This document shows, one piece after another, positions 48,251-58,344 of a stretch of DNA of 64,000 nt. Every line of letters begins with the position of its first letter. Position 1 is the stretch's first letter. The position numbers were made by a program, and so were the translations under genes. The notes below the pieces were generated by a model that was given only the letters and a program-made list of their open reading frames with translations, searched no databases and had not been told where the DNA came from. The stretch is from Porodaedalea pini (taxonomy: Eukaryota > Basidiomycota > Agaricomycetes > Hymenochaetales > Hymenochaetaceae), in the NCBI GenBank assembly GCA_002794775.1, contig NBAY01000011.1, positions 186,001 to 250,000 on the forward strand, given 5' to 3'.

Positions 48251-48753
48251 CTACTGGCGGCGGCCCTTGCTCTGGTACCAGTAAGCACAGTGGTCGCAGT
48301 ATTTGTCGCCGACGGTGAGTGTGACACGCTCCTCACGGTCGGGCCCCATGAACTGCACGACACGAGTGAGACAGTTGGAAGGAGAGAAAAGGAGGGGAGG
48401 GACGGGGGAACACACCTTCTCGCAGCAGCAGTCGGGGCACGGCCTGCGGTGGCTGGCGCTGTGCACGCAGCGCTTATTGCCGCAGTCGATCTTGGAGACC
48501 TTGCGCGTCTAGAGTCGGGTGGCGTCAGCATACAGCTTGCTTGCCGAAAATACGGACAAAGAGACTCACGATGATGTAGTGCTGCGTTCATGAAAAATGT
48601 GAGGTGAGTGAGTGAGGCGAGTGGGTGCATAGAGTGAGTGAGACACATACGCCGCATCCGAACTTTGTGCCTTCGCTGTGGAAGGGAATAAACGATTAGC
48701 AGCGCGTTGTGGACGCGGATGTACGTTGGGACTGACGTGATGAGGTTGCACAT
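48251..48753 (-). CDS. Small Cys-rich, probably zinc-binding fungal protein, 82 aa
   Basis: Five exons encode only 82 residues: 48,753-48,737 (17 nt), 48,675-48,651 (25 nt), 48,581-48,570 (12 nt), 48,508-48,416 (93 nt) and 48,352-48,251 (102 nt). All phases fit and all introns are GT-AG. The protein starts MCNLITEGTKFGCGHYIITR, continues KVSKIDCGNKRCVHSASHR, RPCPDCCCEKFMGPDREER and VTLTVGDKYCDHCAYWYQ, and ends KGRRQ. Its 11 cysteines and 3 histidines form a CGH motif, CxxCxC and CxxC groups that suggest zinc binding. I recall a family of similar small Cys-rich proteins in fungi, without a known function; the order CGH, H, CxxCxC, CxxCxYW fits that memory. No signal peptide is visible, so it is probably intracellular. 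Divergent from TLG2. Confidence 0.8.
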
Positions 48754-49105
48754 GGTGGGTACGGGGTGGAGCGGGGTGGTCGAGGCACTGGGGGTGAACG
48801 GGGGTGATGGACGGATGCAAGAATTGCGAACAGAACAGTCGGAGAACGGAGGAGGGAGCAGATGCGGAATTGAAAGATAGTGACTTGGCTTTATAGTAGA
48901 AAGAGAAAGAAGGGAGGGGTCACAAGATAAAGTTGGAATCGTAAGGTAGATGGCAGATGAAGGAGATGAAGAGATGAGCGAGATGAAAGGAGAAGGCGAA
49001 GGCAGAGGCGGAGGCGGAGTCAGCTGAAATGCAGGCCATGCCGACATCCGTGCCGTCAATCGATAACTCATCCTCGCGTGTCCAATCCGGTCACACACAC
49101 ACTCC
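48754..49105. promoter_or_regulatory. 352-bp bidirectional promoter (Cys-rich gene / TLG2)
   Basis: The segment separates two divergent starts. It is purine-rich on the plus strand (GAGATGAAGG-type runs, 48,900-49,015). No specific site was identified. Confidence 0.4.
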
Positions 49106-50826
49106 ATGTCTTCCTCCCCCTCCCCCTCCTCATCCGCTCTTACTCCCACAACCCGCTCGCGCACCCTCCTCTTCGTCTCATATCGCGACTCCACCGCACG
49201 CACTTCCCGCACGCGGAAGAACCCCTTCCTCCCGGCCACCAACAACTACACCGACAGCGACGCCTTCCACGCCGACGACGAGCAGGACCACCTCATCTCC
49301 CACGCCGACGACCCCTCAGGACACGTCGCACTCGACGTCGACGTCGAGCTCCCTCCCAAATGGTCCGCATCAGTCATTCATCCCGCTCTGCTCTGACGCT
49401 AATTGTCGTTGCCGGCACAAAGGGTCGACATCTCCGACCAAGTACATGACATCCTAGCCGCCACCCAGTCAAAGAGTGCGTAGCGTTCCCAGCAGCCAAG
49501 ATCCGGTCGTCTCGCCTCGCTAACGCGTCCTCTTTCATTGTCCCTTTTGCACTGATATGCAGTCTCCGCGCTCGAACGTCTCCACGCGAAACACGTTCTC
49601 CCCGGCTTTGCGGACCGGTCCGCTGAGGAGCGCGAAATCGAGGCGGTGACCACTGACATTACTAGAGTGCGTCGCCGCCCTTGGCCCCTTTGTACAGCCC
49701 TTGCCATGCATGTTCGCTAATTACATTTTTCACTTCCCCCATTCAGGGCTTCCGTCGTTGCCAGTCCCTCATCCAGAGTATCCCTGCTGCCGCCTCGCAA
49801 CAGCAGCACCACCACTTCCCGCCACGCTCGCAGGCACAAACGCAGCATGAGAGGCTCGCCGCGCAGAACGTGCAGCGTGGGCTTGCGGCGAAAGTACAGG
49901 AAATCAGCGCAACATTCCGCAAAAAACAACGTGTCTACCTCGAGAGTGCGTCCCTGGTTTTTCTCATTGCTGGATCAACCTAATGCATGTGCTGACGCAT
50001 GAATTTATAAATAGCATTGCAGGGCCATGCGATCAAGAACCAGGACTTGCTCGTCGCATCCGGCGCTGTGACACTCAAGGGCTCAGAGGGCATGTCCGAC
50101 CTCGACGAGGACGTGCGTGTCGCCGCACGGAACCATAATTCCTCCCTCCTCTCCCAACAACAGCAACAAGAGCTTGATTCTTCCGATGTAGATATTGACC
50201 TCCAAACGCGCGATCGCGAAATAACGGAAATCGCGCGGTCCATCGGCGCGTTGGCAGAGCTCTTCAAGGACCTCTCCACGCTCGTGATTGACCAGGGTAC
50301 GCTGCTCGACTCCGTCGAGTACAACATCGAGCAGACGAGTGCGCACATGGTCGAGGCAGTCACCGAGCTACATCTTGCAGAGGGATACCAGAAGAACACC
50401 GGCAGACGGAAGTGCATATTCTTGCTGCTGCTGATTATCTTCGGGCTCGTCGTTGTGTTGATATTCAAGCCCAGGCGCCATCCGCCTCCGCCTCCGCCTG
50501 TTCCTGCGCCAGGCGCTGCGGCAGCGAAAGCTGGCGAGCAGGGAGAGGAGCAGCTGCCTCCCCTGCCGATCGATGTTACCACGCTCGACCCCGAGGTAGT
50601 CGGGTTCGGGGAGGGCGCGTCGGTGGGGAATGTAGTGCGGGAACGTGGCCCGAAGAATGTGAGGAGGCGCAGGAGGCGCGTGGACGTGATTCGGGACACT
50701 GTAGACGAGGACAGCTGGGATGCAACGAGGGCATTGGTGCCACGCTTGGACAGGACGAGAATGCGGACACGGTCACGCCGCCAACCATACGCGTATCCGA
50801 TCCCGTACGCATACCTCGGCGGCTGA
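49106..50826 (+). CDS. TLG2: t-SNARE Tlg2 / syntaxin-16
   Basis: This Qa-SNARE acts in endosome-to-trans-Golgi fusion. Five exons join in frame: 49,106-49,362, 49,423-49,475, 49,563-49,666, 49,747-49,945 and 50,015-50,826, giving 474 aa. The N-terminal region holds TRSRTLLFVSYRDST and the helical Habc domain (SALERLHAKHVLPGF, RCQSLIQSIPAAA, AKVQEISATFRKKQRVYLE). The SNARE helix reads EIARSIGALAELFKDLSTLV followed by IDQGTLLDSVEYNIEQTS, with Gln at the zero layer (DQG). A transmembrane segment follows (CIFLLLLIIFGLVVVLIF). After it comes a lumenal tail of about 120 residues, Pro-rich at first and then very basic (six consecutive Arg), longer than in most syntaxins; yeast Tlg2 also has a lumenal extension. 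Most likely a single-pass tail-anchored type with extended lumenal end. Confidence 0.93.
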
Positions 50827-53345
50827 TTGGATTTCGTTCTCTCAGGCACTTTCTCTCTCAGATCCGGGTTCGGGATAGGGTACACTTGTAGATTGTTCAT
50901 CATTACAAGTAACGGATATACTAATACAGCGCTTTCTACGAATCGATGCGATGCGATAGGATTCACAAAGAGCTATGAGCTATGCTATGCTATGATGCCA
51001 TCGTGCAATCATACGCTAAGGACCTGAGTACAGCATCCGTTTATGATCGGTGACGGAATGCGACGGAAAGTATTCTCCGTGTCAAAGATATCCTTCACGT
51101 CCTTCTCTTCGAACTTGACTTCGTGCATCGTGCAACGATGCACGATGCACGCGCCTTTACCCGAGAGCTTCCGAGTCAGCTTCACGAATTCGGTCATACA
51201 GATGCACCCTGACAATTGCAATGCGAGCGAAACGAACGGACGGGCGGACGGGCGAATCGTTGATGCTGGCCACCTTCTTCCCTTCTTCAGGTAGACTTCG
51301 AATTCTGAATCGACATGTTCGTTGACGTGTAATAAACTATAAAATATAAACGTTTGCGCGTCAGCCTGAGTACATCTGCCGCCCGGAGTCAGATTTGGAT
51401 TGATATTCGGACTCTTGAGGCAAGGTAGCATGCGTCTACGTCATGCTGAGTCGTTTCTTGTACTTTTGATCATGAGCCTTATCCTTTTCGAGCCCCTCTG
51501 AGCTGGCCCTTTCGAGGGGGTCAAGGTCGAGTGCGGTGCGGGCTCGGGCTTGGACGAGGCGTGTTCAAGATAGTTTAGCCACTACTGGCCAGCCTATAGC
51601 TGCGGCCCGGGAGCTACACGAGTTTCGATTCGCAACCCGAGTCGCTCCTATATCGTTGGCAGCCGCGCCGCCGCCGCAGACTTGCTTTCCTGGGCAGACA
51701 ACGAGCAATGACTCGGAGCACGCATACATGTGTATTTCGTGTCATGATGGCAATGTACGACAGCACGACGTACGGCGTACGGCGTATCGTGCCAGTGACG
51801 CGCTTCACAGCTTCTCGTTCTTCCTCACCCTTCCTAGATTCCGGGGGCGAGATGCGTGCGCGCGTCATCATGTTTACCTCGAGAATTTCAGGAATTCAGG
51901 GTTCAGGTGACGATTTCCGTTGCATTGTATCACTGCGTTTTCGCGTCTGCTTCGTTCTTCCGAGCCTCGGTGGGTGGGCGCCGTATCGATTCAGATCACG
52001 AATGGACTTGGACTTGGCCATTGGCATGACCATTCGTTACAGTACCCCGTGTCTTGTCTTCTCGGTCTGTCCTTAGCCCGACCCTCAAACGCCACTAGGA
52101 GCAGCGGACCTAGCGCAGCTTCCGAGACAGACGGCTTCTACCAGTCAGGACTCCAAGTGAGGAGCAAGAGCCAATAGCTCTAGCTCTACTTGGGGGCCTA
52201 ACTTGAAGGGTAAAAGTATAAAGACGGATAGGAAGGGAAGAAGAGTGGAGTTACTTGGGGGATACTGAGGGGAGTTTGGCGAACGAGCCTGAGATCCTTG
52301 CTCATGGGTATACGACGATACGTAGCGCGCAGAACGGAACAACCCGAGTGTGCACTGGATTGCTTATCGCGAATGCAATCGTCTCCTTGACACGCGTTTC
52401 TTCTTGTGCCCCCGAGTCGTCATCCATAACATGCGCATCAATATTGAGGCTCTCGAAGTGTGGAGGAACGATGACGTCGGGGTCAACGCTAGTGCTCGAG
52501 AGAGGTTCTGAGGACTGGAAGGACGGTCCGCCGGGAGTCTGAGATCCGAGTCCTGCAGATGTGTTTTCTCCTTTCGAAAAGCTGCCGAGTCAGTTGTAGG
52601 TAAGCGAGATTAGATTAATGTATGTCTTTGAGGGGACGTGTTTTTTTCTCGTATGAAAGGCTCCGGTCGACGTGATGCGTCAATAATTCATGTCTTTTCA
52701 AAAATGCTTGTTTGCCTGAAACGGATGCTGCACGTGACTGACGCGCAGAAGGCGCGTCTGATCGGCGCATCACAGATTGTCACGCATATCGTGACAGGCG
52801 CGGAGAAAGGGTCGAGGTTTCGAGGGGGCGGAAATTTTTATCAGCGCGACGCCCTCATCAGACAATTTTATACGCATGACACGCTGCTGGGAAGGGAATT
52901 ATCAATGCTGAACGACCGCGAAATGGTGGTCGTCACCTCCCTTTGATTTTGAAAATTGCACGAGGACAGCCTTGAGGGAGGTCTGTTGTTGCGGAGTGGT
53001 TGAGGCGGCTGAGACGACAGGCTTGATCTTGTATCGGAGAGGATACGCGTGCACTGAGCTCTGCGCGCTTCAATTATATTTAAAGCAGCTCTTTCTTTTC
53101 CTTACCTCAGGGTCGAAAAAAGTGTGGTCGTTTCGACGAGACAAGCGAGTTGAATGCTACTCGAGATGACGTTGTGCAAGTCGCCGAAGCGCAGCATCGT
53201 GGACGCCAATGGTCGACTTGTGGCGGTGCAATGAAAATCATCTACCTATTCGGCAGAGACCGAAATGCATTCACATCTTTCCAAAATGATATCTGCTTTT
53301 CTTCCCCCTTTCTTTTACTCCTCCTGTTCCTCTTTCTTTCGGCTA
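50827..53345. other. 2.5-kb interval without a supportable gene
   Basis: This follows the TLG2 stop and precedes the MscS gene. Many short frames exist on both strands but none shows conserved features. It holds a near-palindrome at about 51,122-51,152 and a short GTAC/CGTAC-rich patch near 51,765-51,790. It may include degenerate mobile DNA, but I cannot identify any. Confidence 0.4.
51122..51152. repeat. Imperfect hairpin of GTGCATCG-type units
   Basis: CGTGCATCGTGCAACG is followed by ATGCACGATGCACG, so the segment can fold back on itself almost completely. It is also made of short repeated TGCA/ATCG units, so chance expansion of a simple repeat is possible. Confidence 0.7.
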
Positions 53346-56300
53346 TGGCGAGCGCGGCTGCCAGCAATCGCGGCTACCCGCACGACGACTACTCGCCCGT
53401 CGCGCTCACACACCCGGGGAACAGCGAGAGCGTCGACAACTCGCCGTCGTTCGCGCATCCCTACAGCACATCAGTCGACCATGGCGACAACCCGCGCTCG
53501 GACTCCTTCTCGATGCATTCCCGGGCACCCCTCGCGCCGCACGCGAATACGGAGCCGATGCCCGCTATGCCTGGTATGCCCGTCCCGCACGACTTTGCGC
53601 AAATGTCCGGCGCTGGGAGACCTCAGATGTCCCAATCCACGACGGGATTGACGCATCGTGCGCACAATTCAAGCTGGGATCTCTTATCTGGGATAAGGAA
53701 GGATTTTGAGGGATTTGACTCGCGCAATGCGACTGAGGCGCACCTCCAGTTCGCTCAAGGAGACATACCGGACAACAAGGTGAGCTGCGCTATGCTGCTA
53801 AGAATAGCGTAAGATGAACATTTAACCACGCCTTCTCGAGCTGCTCAGTTTACAAGAGTATACAACTATCTTCTCAATGTCTCTATTGTGACGCGCTGGA
53901 CGCTGTTCATTGTCCCAGTATTGGCTCTTCTATGGATTCCTGGAATAGTCGGACTCACGAGTTTCCCGAATGCAACGGTATAGTCCTATACCCTCGTTTC
54001 GATACCTCCTTTTTTAGCTTCTCTGAACGTCTCTTGTTAGATTTGGAATGTAAGACTGATGTGGTGGTCAATATGGCTTTCGGTTCTCTGGGGAGGTGAG
54101 TGCGTTTCAAGTGATGCGTGTCAGTTGTGCTAACGTATTATTGAAGGGTGGTGGGCCTCATTGGCCGCTGCGTACGCAGTCTTTCATGTTTGCCCTTGAC
54201 ATTTCGGTTGACTAGCATTGCAGCCGCTTGATTCCCCGTATCGCACGAAGTACAATTGGTCTTGTGGCCGTCGGCACGAGAATATACATCGACTGGGTGG
54301 AGGCTCTCGTTAGGTGCGCCGTCATTCCTCGCCTCTTCTCTGCTCGCATCTTTAAGCTCTGGAACTCATTTATCGTCACACAGATACGTGGCCCTGTTCG
54401 GTTGGACTCTGGGCATCTGGATAACGTTCCAGCCCTTGATCGTAGGTCGCTCCGTTGGTGGGGAGAAAACTGAGATCTCCTTCATCGCGAATTTGCTTTT
54501 CGGTTTCTTCCTCTGTGCGAGCTTGCTCCTCTTTGAGAAGTTCTCGATTCAGTGGATAGCTGCGAAGTTTCACGAGAGGTCGTACGCTGGTAGGCCATTC
54601 TCATTTGGGTCATGAGATCTTCATGAATGCGATGATGATCCAGTCATATTAAATTGATCACGTACAGAGCGAATCGCCGATCAAAAACTGGCTGTTAGGA
54701 TCCTCGTTACACTTTATTCCCACTCGTCCGAGATGCCCGGTCGGGCGGACACTCTGAAGGATCGTGATGCAGCACAGAAACCGCCTGCGGCCGACCCGAG
54801 GAGATTCTTCAAGAAAGCTCTGAAGGGTGTGCGCGCAGCTGCTACAACAACGACTACGGCACTAGGAAATGTGGCTTCCGAGATTGCGGGCAGGTAAAAT
54901 GTCATGGCATTCCTTGATTCTCTTTACTGATAGGATGATCTCGATATCAGCTCGGTTCTGCAGCCGAATTCGCCTCAGGCAATGGTTCAGACCGCATTGA
55001 GGTCCGCAAATAAGACTAGACTTCTTGCACGACGCCTGTTCTACTCTTTCTGTCAGCCGGGCGCCGACTCTCTTGTGCTGACTGATATCGCGCCATTCTT
55101 TCAATCGTATGAAGTTAGTCAAACTGCCTTCTCACTATTTGACAAGGACGGCAATGGAGATGTGACGAGAGAAGAGGTCGAGATGGCGTGTCTGTATGTC
55201 CCCCTTCTTTATTCTTGCAGGTATAGCTGTCATGTCTAATTCTTGACACTGGCTCTTAGCGACGTTCACCGTGAACAACTGTCCATTGAGCACTCCATGC
55301 GCGATCTGGATTCAGCCGTCGGCCGTCTCGATAACATCTTCATGACCTTGTATGTAGTCATTGCTGCACTCATTATTGGTATGTTTCGCTTCAAATGCTT
55401 CCTTATCACTGGCTCACCAGAGGAATCTTGCATAGTTGTTGTACTCGACAGACAAGTAGTCTCGCTTTTAACCGGCGCAGGAACGTTCATTCTAGGCTTG
55501 AGCTGGCTCATCGGTTCTTCGCTTCAAGAAGTCCTTTCCAGCATCATCTTCCTATTCGTCAAGCATCCGTACGATGTTGGTGACCGTGTCAATATAACCA
55601 AGGAAAATTACACGGTGAAAGAGATCAGGCTGCTTAGTACTATTTTCTTGGATAGCAACAATTGCTCGGTTCAAGCACCAAATTCGGTCTTAACTACCCT
55701 GGTAAGTTTTCGTACGATACTCATAATATAGATATTCATTCTAAGTCTATGGTTGTTCTAGCTCATCCACAACATTCGAAGAAGTCCGCAGATGAGTGAG
55801 ACGTTTGAGTTCGACGTTTTGTATGAAACGACGTTCGAGCAGATCGAACAGCTTCGTGCGAAAATGCTGGCATTTGTGCGGAGTGAAGGACGCGACTTCC
55901 TGCCGAGCTTCGATGTCGTAGTGAAGGATATCCCCGACCAAGAGAAAATGACGTTGAGCGCGGACATCAAATACAAATCAAATTGGCAGCAAGGTGCTAT
56001 TAAAGGTACGCGTTTGTTGAGTCTACAATCGCTAGATTCACTGATGTCATTTATTATTCTAGTCAAACGTCGTAATAAATGGATGTGCGCTCTCAAGACG
56101 TCCCTTTCCGAGCTGAAGATCTTCGGGCCAACGGGAGATCCGGATAAGGAGACGCCGCCCAAGGTGTACACTCAGGTCCCTTGGGAAGAGGTGAAGAGGA
56201 AGGAAGAGGAGAAGAAGAGGCTCGAGGATTCTGGTCGCAACCCTTTTATGAAATCCGAATACGACTTTTCGGATAGGAACGCGGTTGCTAGTAAGTCATT

Positions 56301-56645
56301 TGTCGTACGGTGGCCTTTCGCCCAGGTATTGACAGTTTTTGGAGTGAATGACGAGGATGTGTTCGGCGAGGCTGATCAGGTGTGTGCTATTCCGCTGGAT
56401 GATTCTGCATTGACTGATTGTGACATCGTTGGTAGATGTACATGACGGCTCCCCGACGCGTATATCCTGATGGCTCCTCGCAAGGATCTTCCCGCTTAAC
56501 ATCAAGGAACAACTCGTCGGGACCAGGAAGAGTTGGAATGCCCACCCCTCCTCCATCCATGCCATTACCCCGCACTCCCGAGATGTACGAGATGACCCCA
56601 GGTGGCAACCAACACCGGACGCAAGGAAGCGTGTCGCAGGTGTAG
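53346..56645 (+). CDS. Fungal MscS-type mechanosensitive ion channel with EF-hand
   Basis: It resembles the fission-yeast Msy1/Msy2 family, calcium-linked mechanosensitive channels of the ER and cell cortex that respond to hypo-osmotic shock. The protein starts MASAAASNRGYPHDDYSPVA, with ~110 disordered residues, then hydrophobic segments (RWTLFIVPVLALLWIPGI, IWNVRLMWWSIWLSVLWGG, YVALFGWTLGIWITF, ISFIANLLFGFFLCASLLLF). A soluble stretch follows with one EF-hand (FDKDGNGDVTREEVE). The MscS core is FMTLYVVIAALII, LLTGAGTFILGLSWLIGSS, LQEVLSSIIFLFVKHPYDVG and DRVNI, then the cytosolic beta domain (SETFEFDVLYETTF) and a Ser/Pro-rich tail. Many short introns interrupt it and several small exon joins were not fully resolved. 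A possible start upstream at 53,232 exists; the chosen one gives a family-like N-terminus. Confidence 0.9.
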
Positions 56646-57172
56646 ATCACTAGACGTTGACCGTCTTGTTGCATGTATTTCTTCGTTGCGGACTTGGTGA
56701 TATATGGTATCTTGATCTTACCGTATGCGTTTTTTATTTTATCCTATGTTCAGCTGGCTGTGCATTCATAACACACTCGCTATAAATGCTATGCAGAATA
56801 CAATACGGCCTACGAGAGCCGAACTTTCAAACTACCTGAGTCCCCAAGAACTGACAGGTCCTTAGCTACCGGCTCGACCTTCTTTTATTGCCTATCTTAC
56901 TCACATGGGGCATTTGTTCAATGCCGAACTTCGTCCCTTCCTTTTGTTCCAATAAATTTGCATACATACCGATTCTCATCTTTGGCGCTATGAACGTGTA
57001 CGCGGAACAGGACAGCCGTCTGCTTTCACGTGAATTCATTATTTCCTAGAACGAAGATACTAAAATCGGCACTAGTACTGTGGGATCGGACTGGCGCGGA
57101 CTGTGTGCATGCGTGGATGTCGCGCTCGAGCTCTCAGACTCTCGCTCGTCGTGACACCAGGCTATCCTTTGT
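56646..57172. other. 0.53-kb interval between MscS channel and RraA-like gene
   Basis: No gene is supported. AATAAA occurs at about 56,951-56,956 and could serve the MscS transcript. The rest is likely the promoter of the RraA-like gene. Confidence 0.4.
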
Positions 57173-58054
57173 ATGCTCCGAGCTCTACCTCGCACTTTTT
57201 CTGTTCTTCGTCATATGTCTTCCTCACCTTCATCCTCAGCATCCTCAGCACTCGCGCATTTCTCGACCTGTGAGCTCTCCGATGCGCTCATTAAACTTGG
57301 CGTGCCCCACGGCGGACACATTCCAGACGTACGCCGCCAATCCACATACGAAGGCAGTGCCGAGCAACGCGTCTGCGGTCCGGCATATACTGTGAAGATG
57401 GTACTTGCAAGCGAGACGGACGCGCCAAAGCTTTCGGAGCACTTTGTCGATACCGCGGAAAGCGGATCCGTCATAGTTATCGACACGCCCCCTCGTCAGT
57501 ACTTTCTGCCGCCCCTCGTTTAGTTGGGATTCGCAACTCAGCTTAGTGACTGGATGCGCTCGCTTCTTATTCAGAGACGAAGAACGCTGTGTGGGGAGGG
57601 TTAATGACTGCGGGTGCGCAGGCGCGCGGAGCGCTCGGCGTCGTCATATCAGGGCGCTGTAGAGATCTCGCCGAGCACAGCGTCCTGCAATTCCCGGTGT
57701 TCACACGCGGTACTTCGACGCTTGTGAGCTACTCATCATTTTCTTCTTTAACTTCTAAGCTTGTTAATTTACCTCGTTCGTAAGGGCCAATCTCCTTTCA
57801 CGCGTCCCTCTGCCGTGCAAGTGCCTCTAGTAATAGAACCCCAACCAGCAGATTGCGGGTTCCCCGCCATAACCGTCAATCCAGGTGATTTCATCATAGG
57901 AGACGAAGACGGCGTGGTCTGCGTACCTGTTGGCGCAGTCGCTGAAGTTGTGCGGCTTGCGGAGAAGGGCAGGGCGGCCGATGCGTTGTGTATGGAGGAT
58001 ATCAAAGCTGGACTCGGTGTGCAAGCGAGCTTCAAGAAACATAGAGGAAAGTGA
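57173..58054 (+). CDS. RraA-like protein (HMG aldolase / oxaloacetate decarboxylase type)
   Basis: Members are class II pyruvate aldolases and decarboxylases that need a divalent metal; bacterial RraA instead inhibits RNase E. Three exons join in frame: 57,173-57,494, 57,575-57,723 and 57,785-58,054, giving 246 aa. Visible are STCELSDALIKLGVPHGG, VCGPAYTVKMV, GSVIVIDTPPQTKNAVWGG (across a splice), LMTAGAQARGALGVVISGRC and RDLAEH, where the G-R-x-R-D segment holds the substrate- and metal-binding residues, and VNPGDFIIGDEDGVVCVPVG. Presence of the G-x-C-R-D core argues for an enzyme and not a pure regulator. The first 14 residues (MLRALPRTFSVLRH) are basic and could be a mitochondrial presequence, with a second ATG at residue 15 giving a cytosolic form. 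It converges with the FAD oxidoreductase (290 bp between stops). Confidence 0.9.
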
Positions 58055-58344
58055 TGAGCTCTTGATTCAGTCTGAGGGGTGTACAAAGGGTGAGAATCTC
58101 CCTTCCTGTACCTATATGTTTGCATTTTTTGAATACGAAGTTCCTTGCGTAGCATACACAAACGGGCATTAGTAAAGCTTTCGCGTCTAAATACGATAAG
58201 TTGGGTGTCAAAGATTAGATACATGTACATGGACCGACTGATTATCGTGAACGGTTGACAGAATCACAAACAAACTATTCTTCAAGCCCGCACAAAGCAA
58301 ACAAAGAGTCCAGACAGTATGCACAATATACTCTATGTGCGCAT

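Noticed and set aside
50412..50966. Other-frame ORFs over the Tlg2 SNARE exon, including a 328-aa minus-strand frame
   Set aside because: The SNARE helix and transmembrane segment are in the frame ending at 50,826; the others have no domain.
52638..52946. 102-aa plus-strand frame starting MFFSRMKGSG
   Set aside because: No recognisable motif, no splice continuation and no supporting context.
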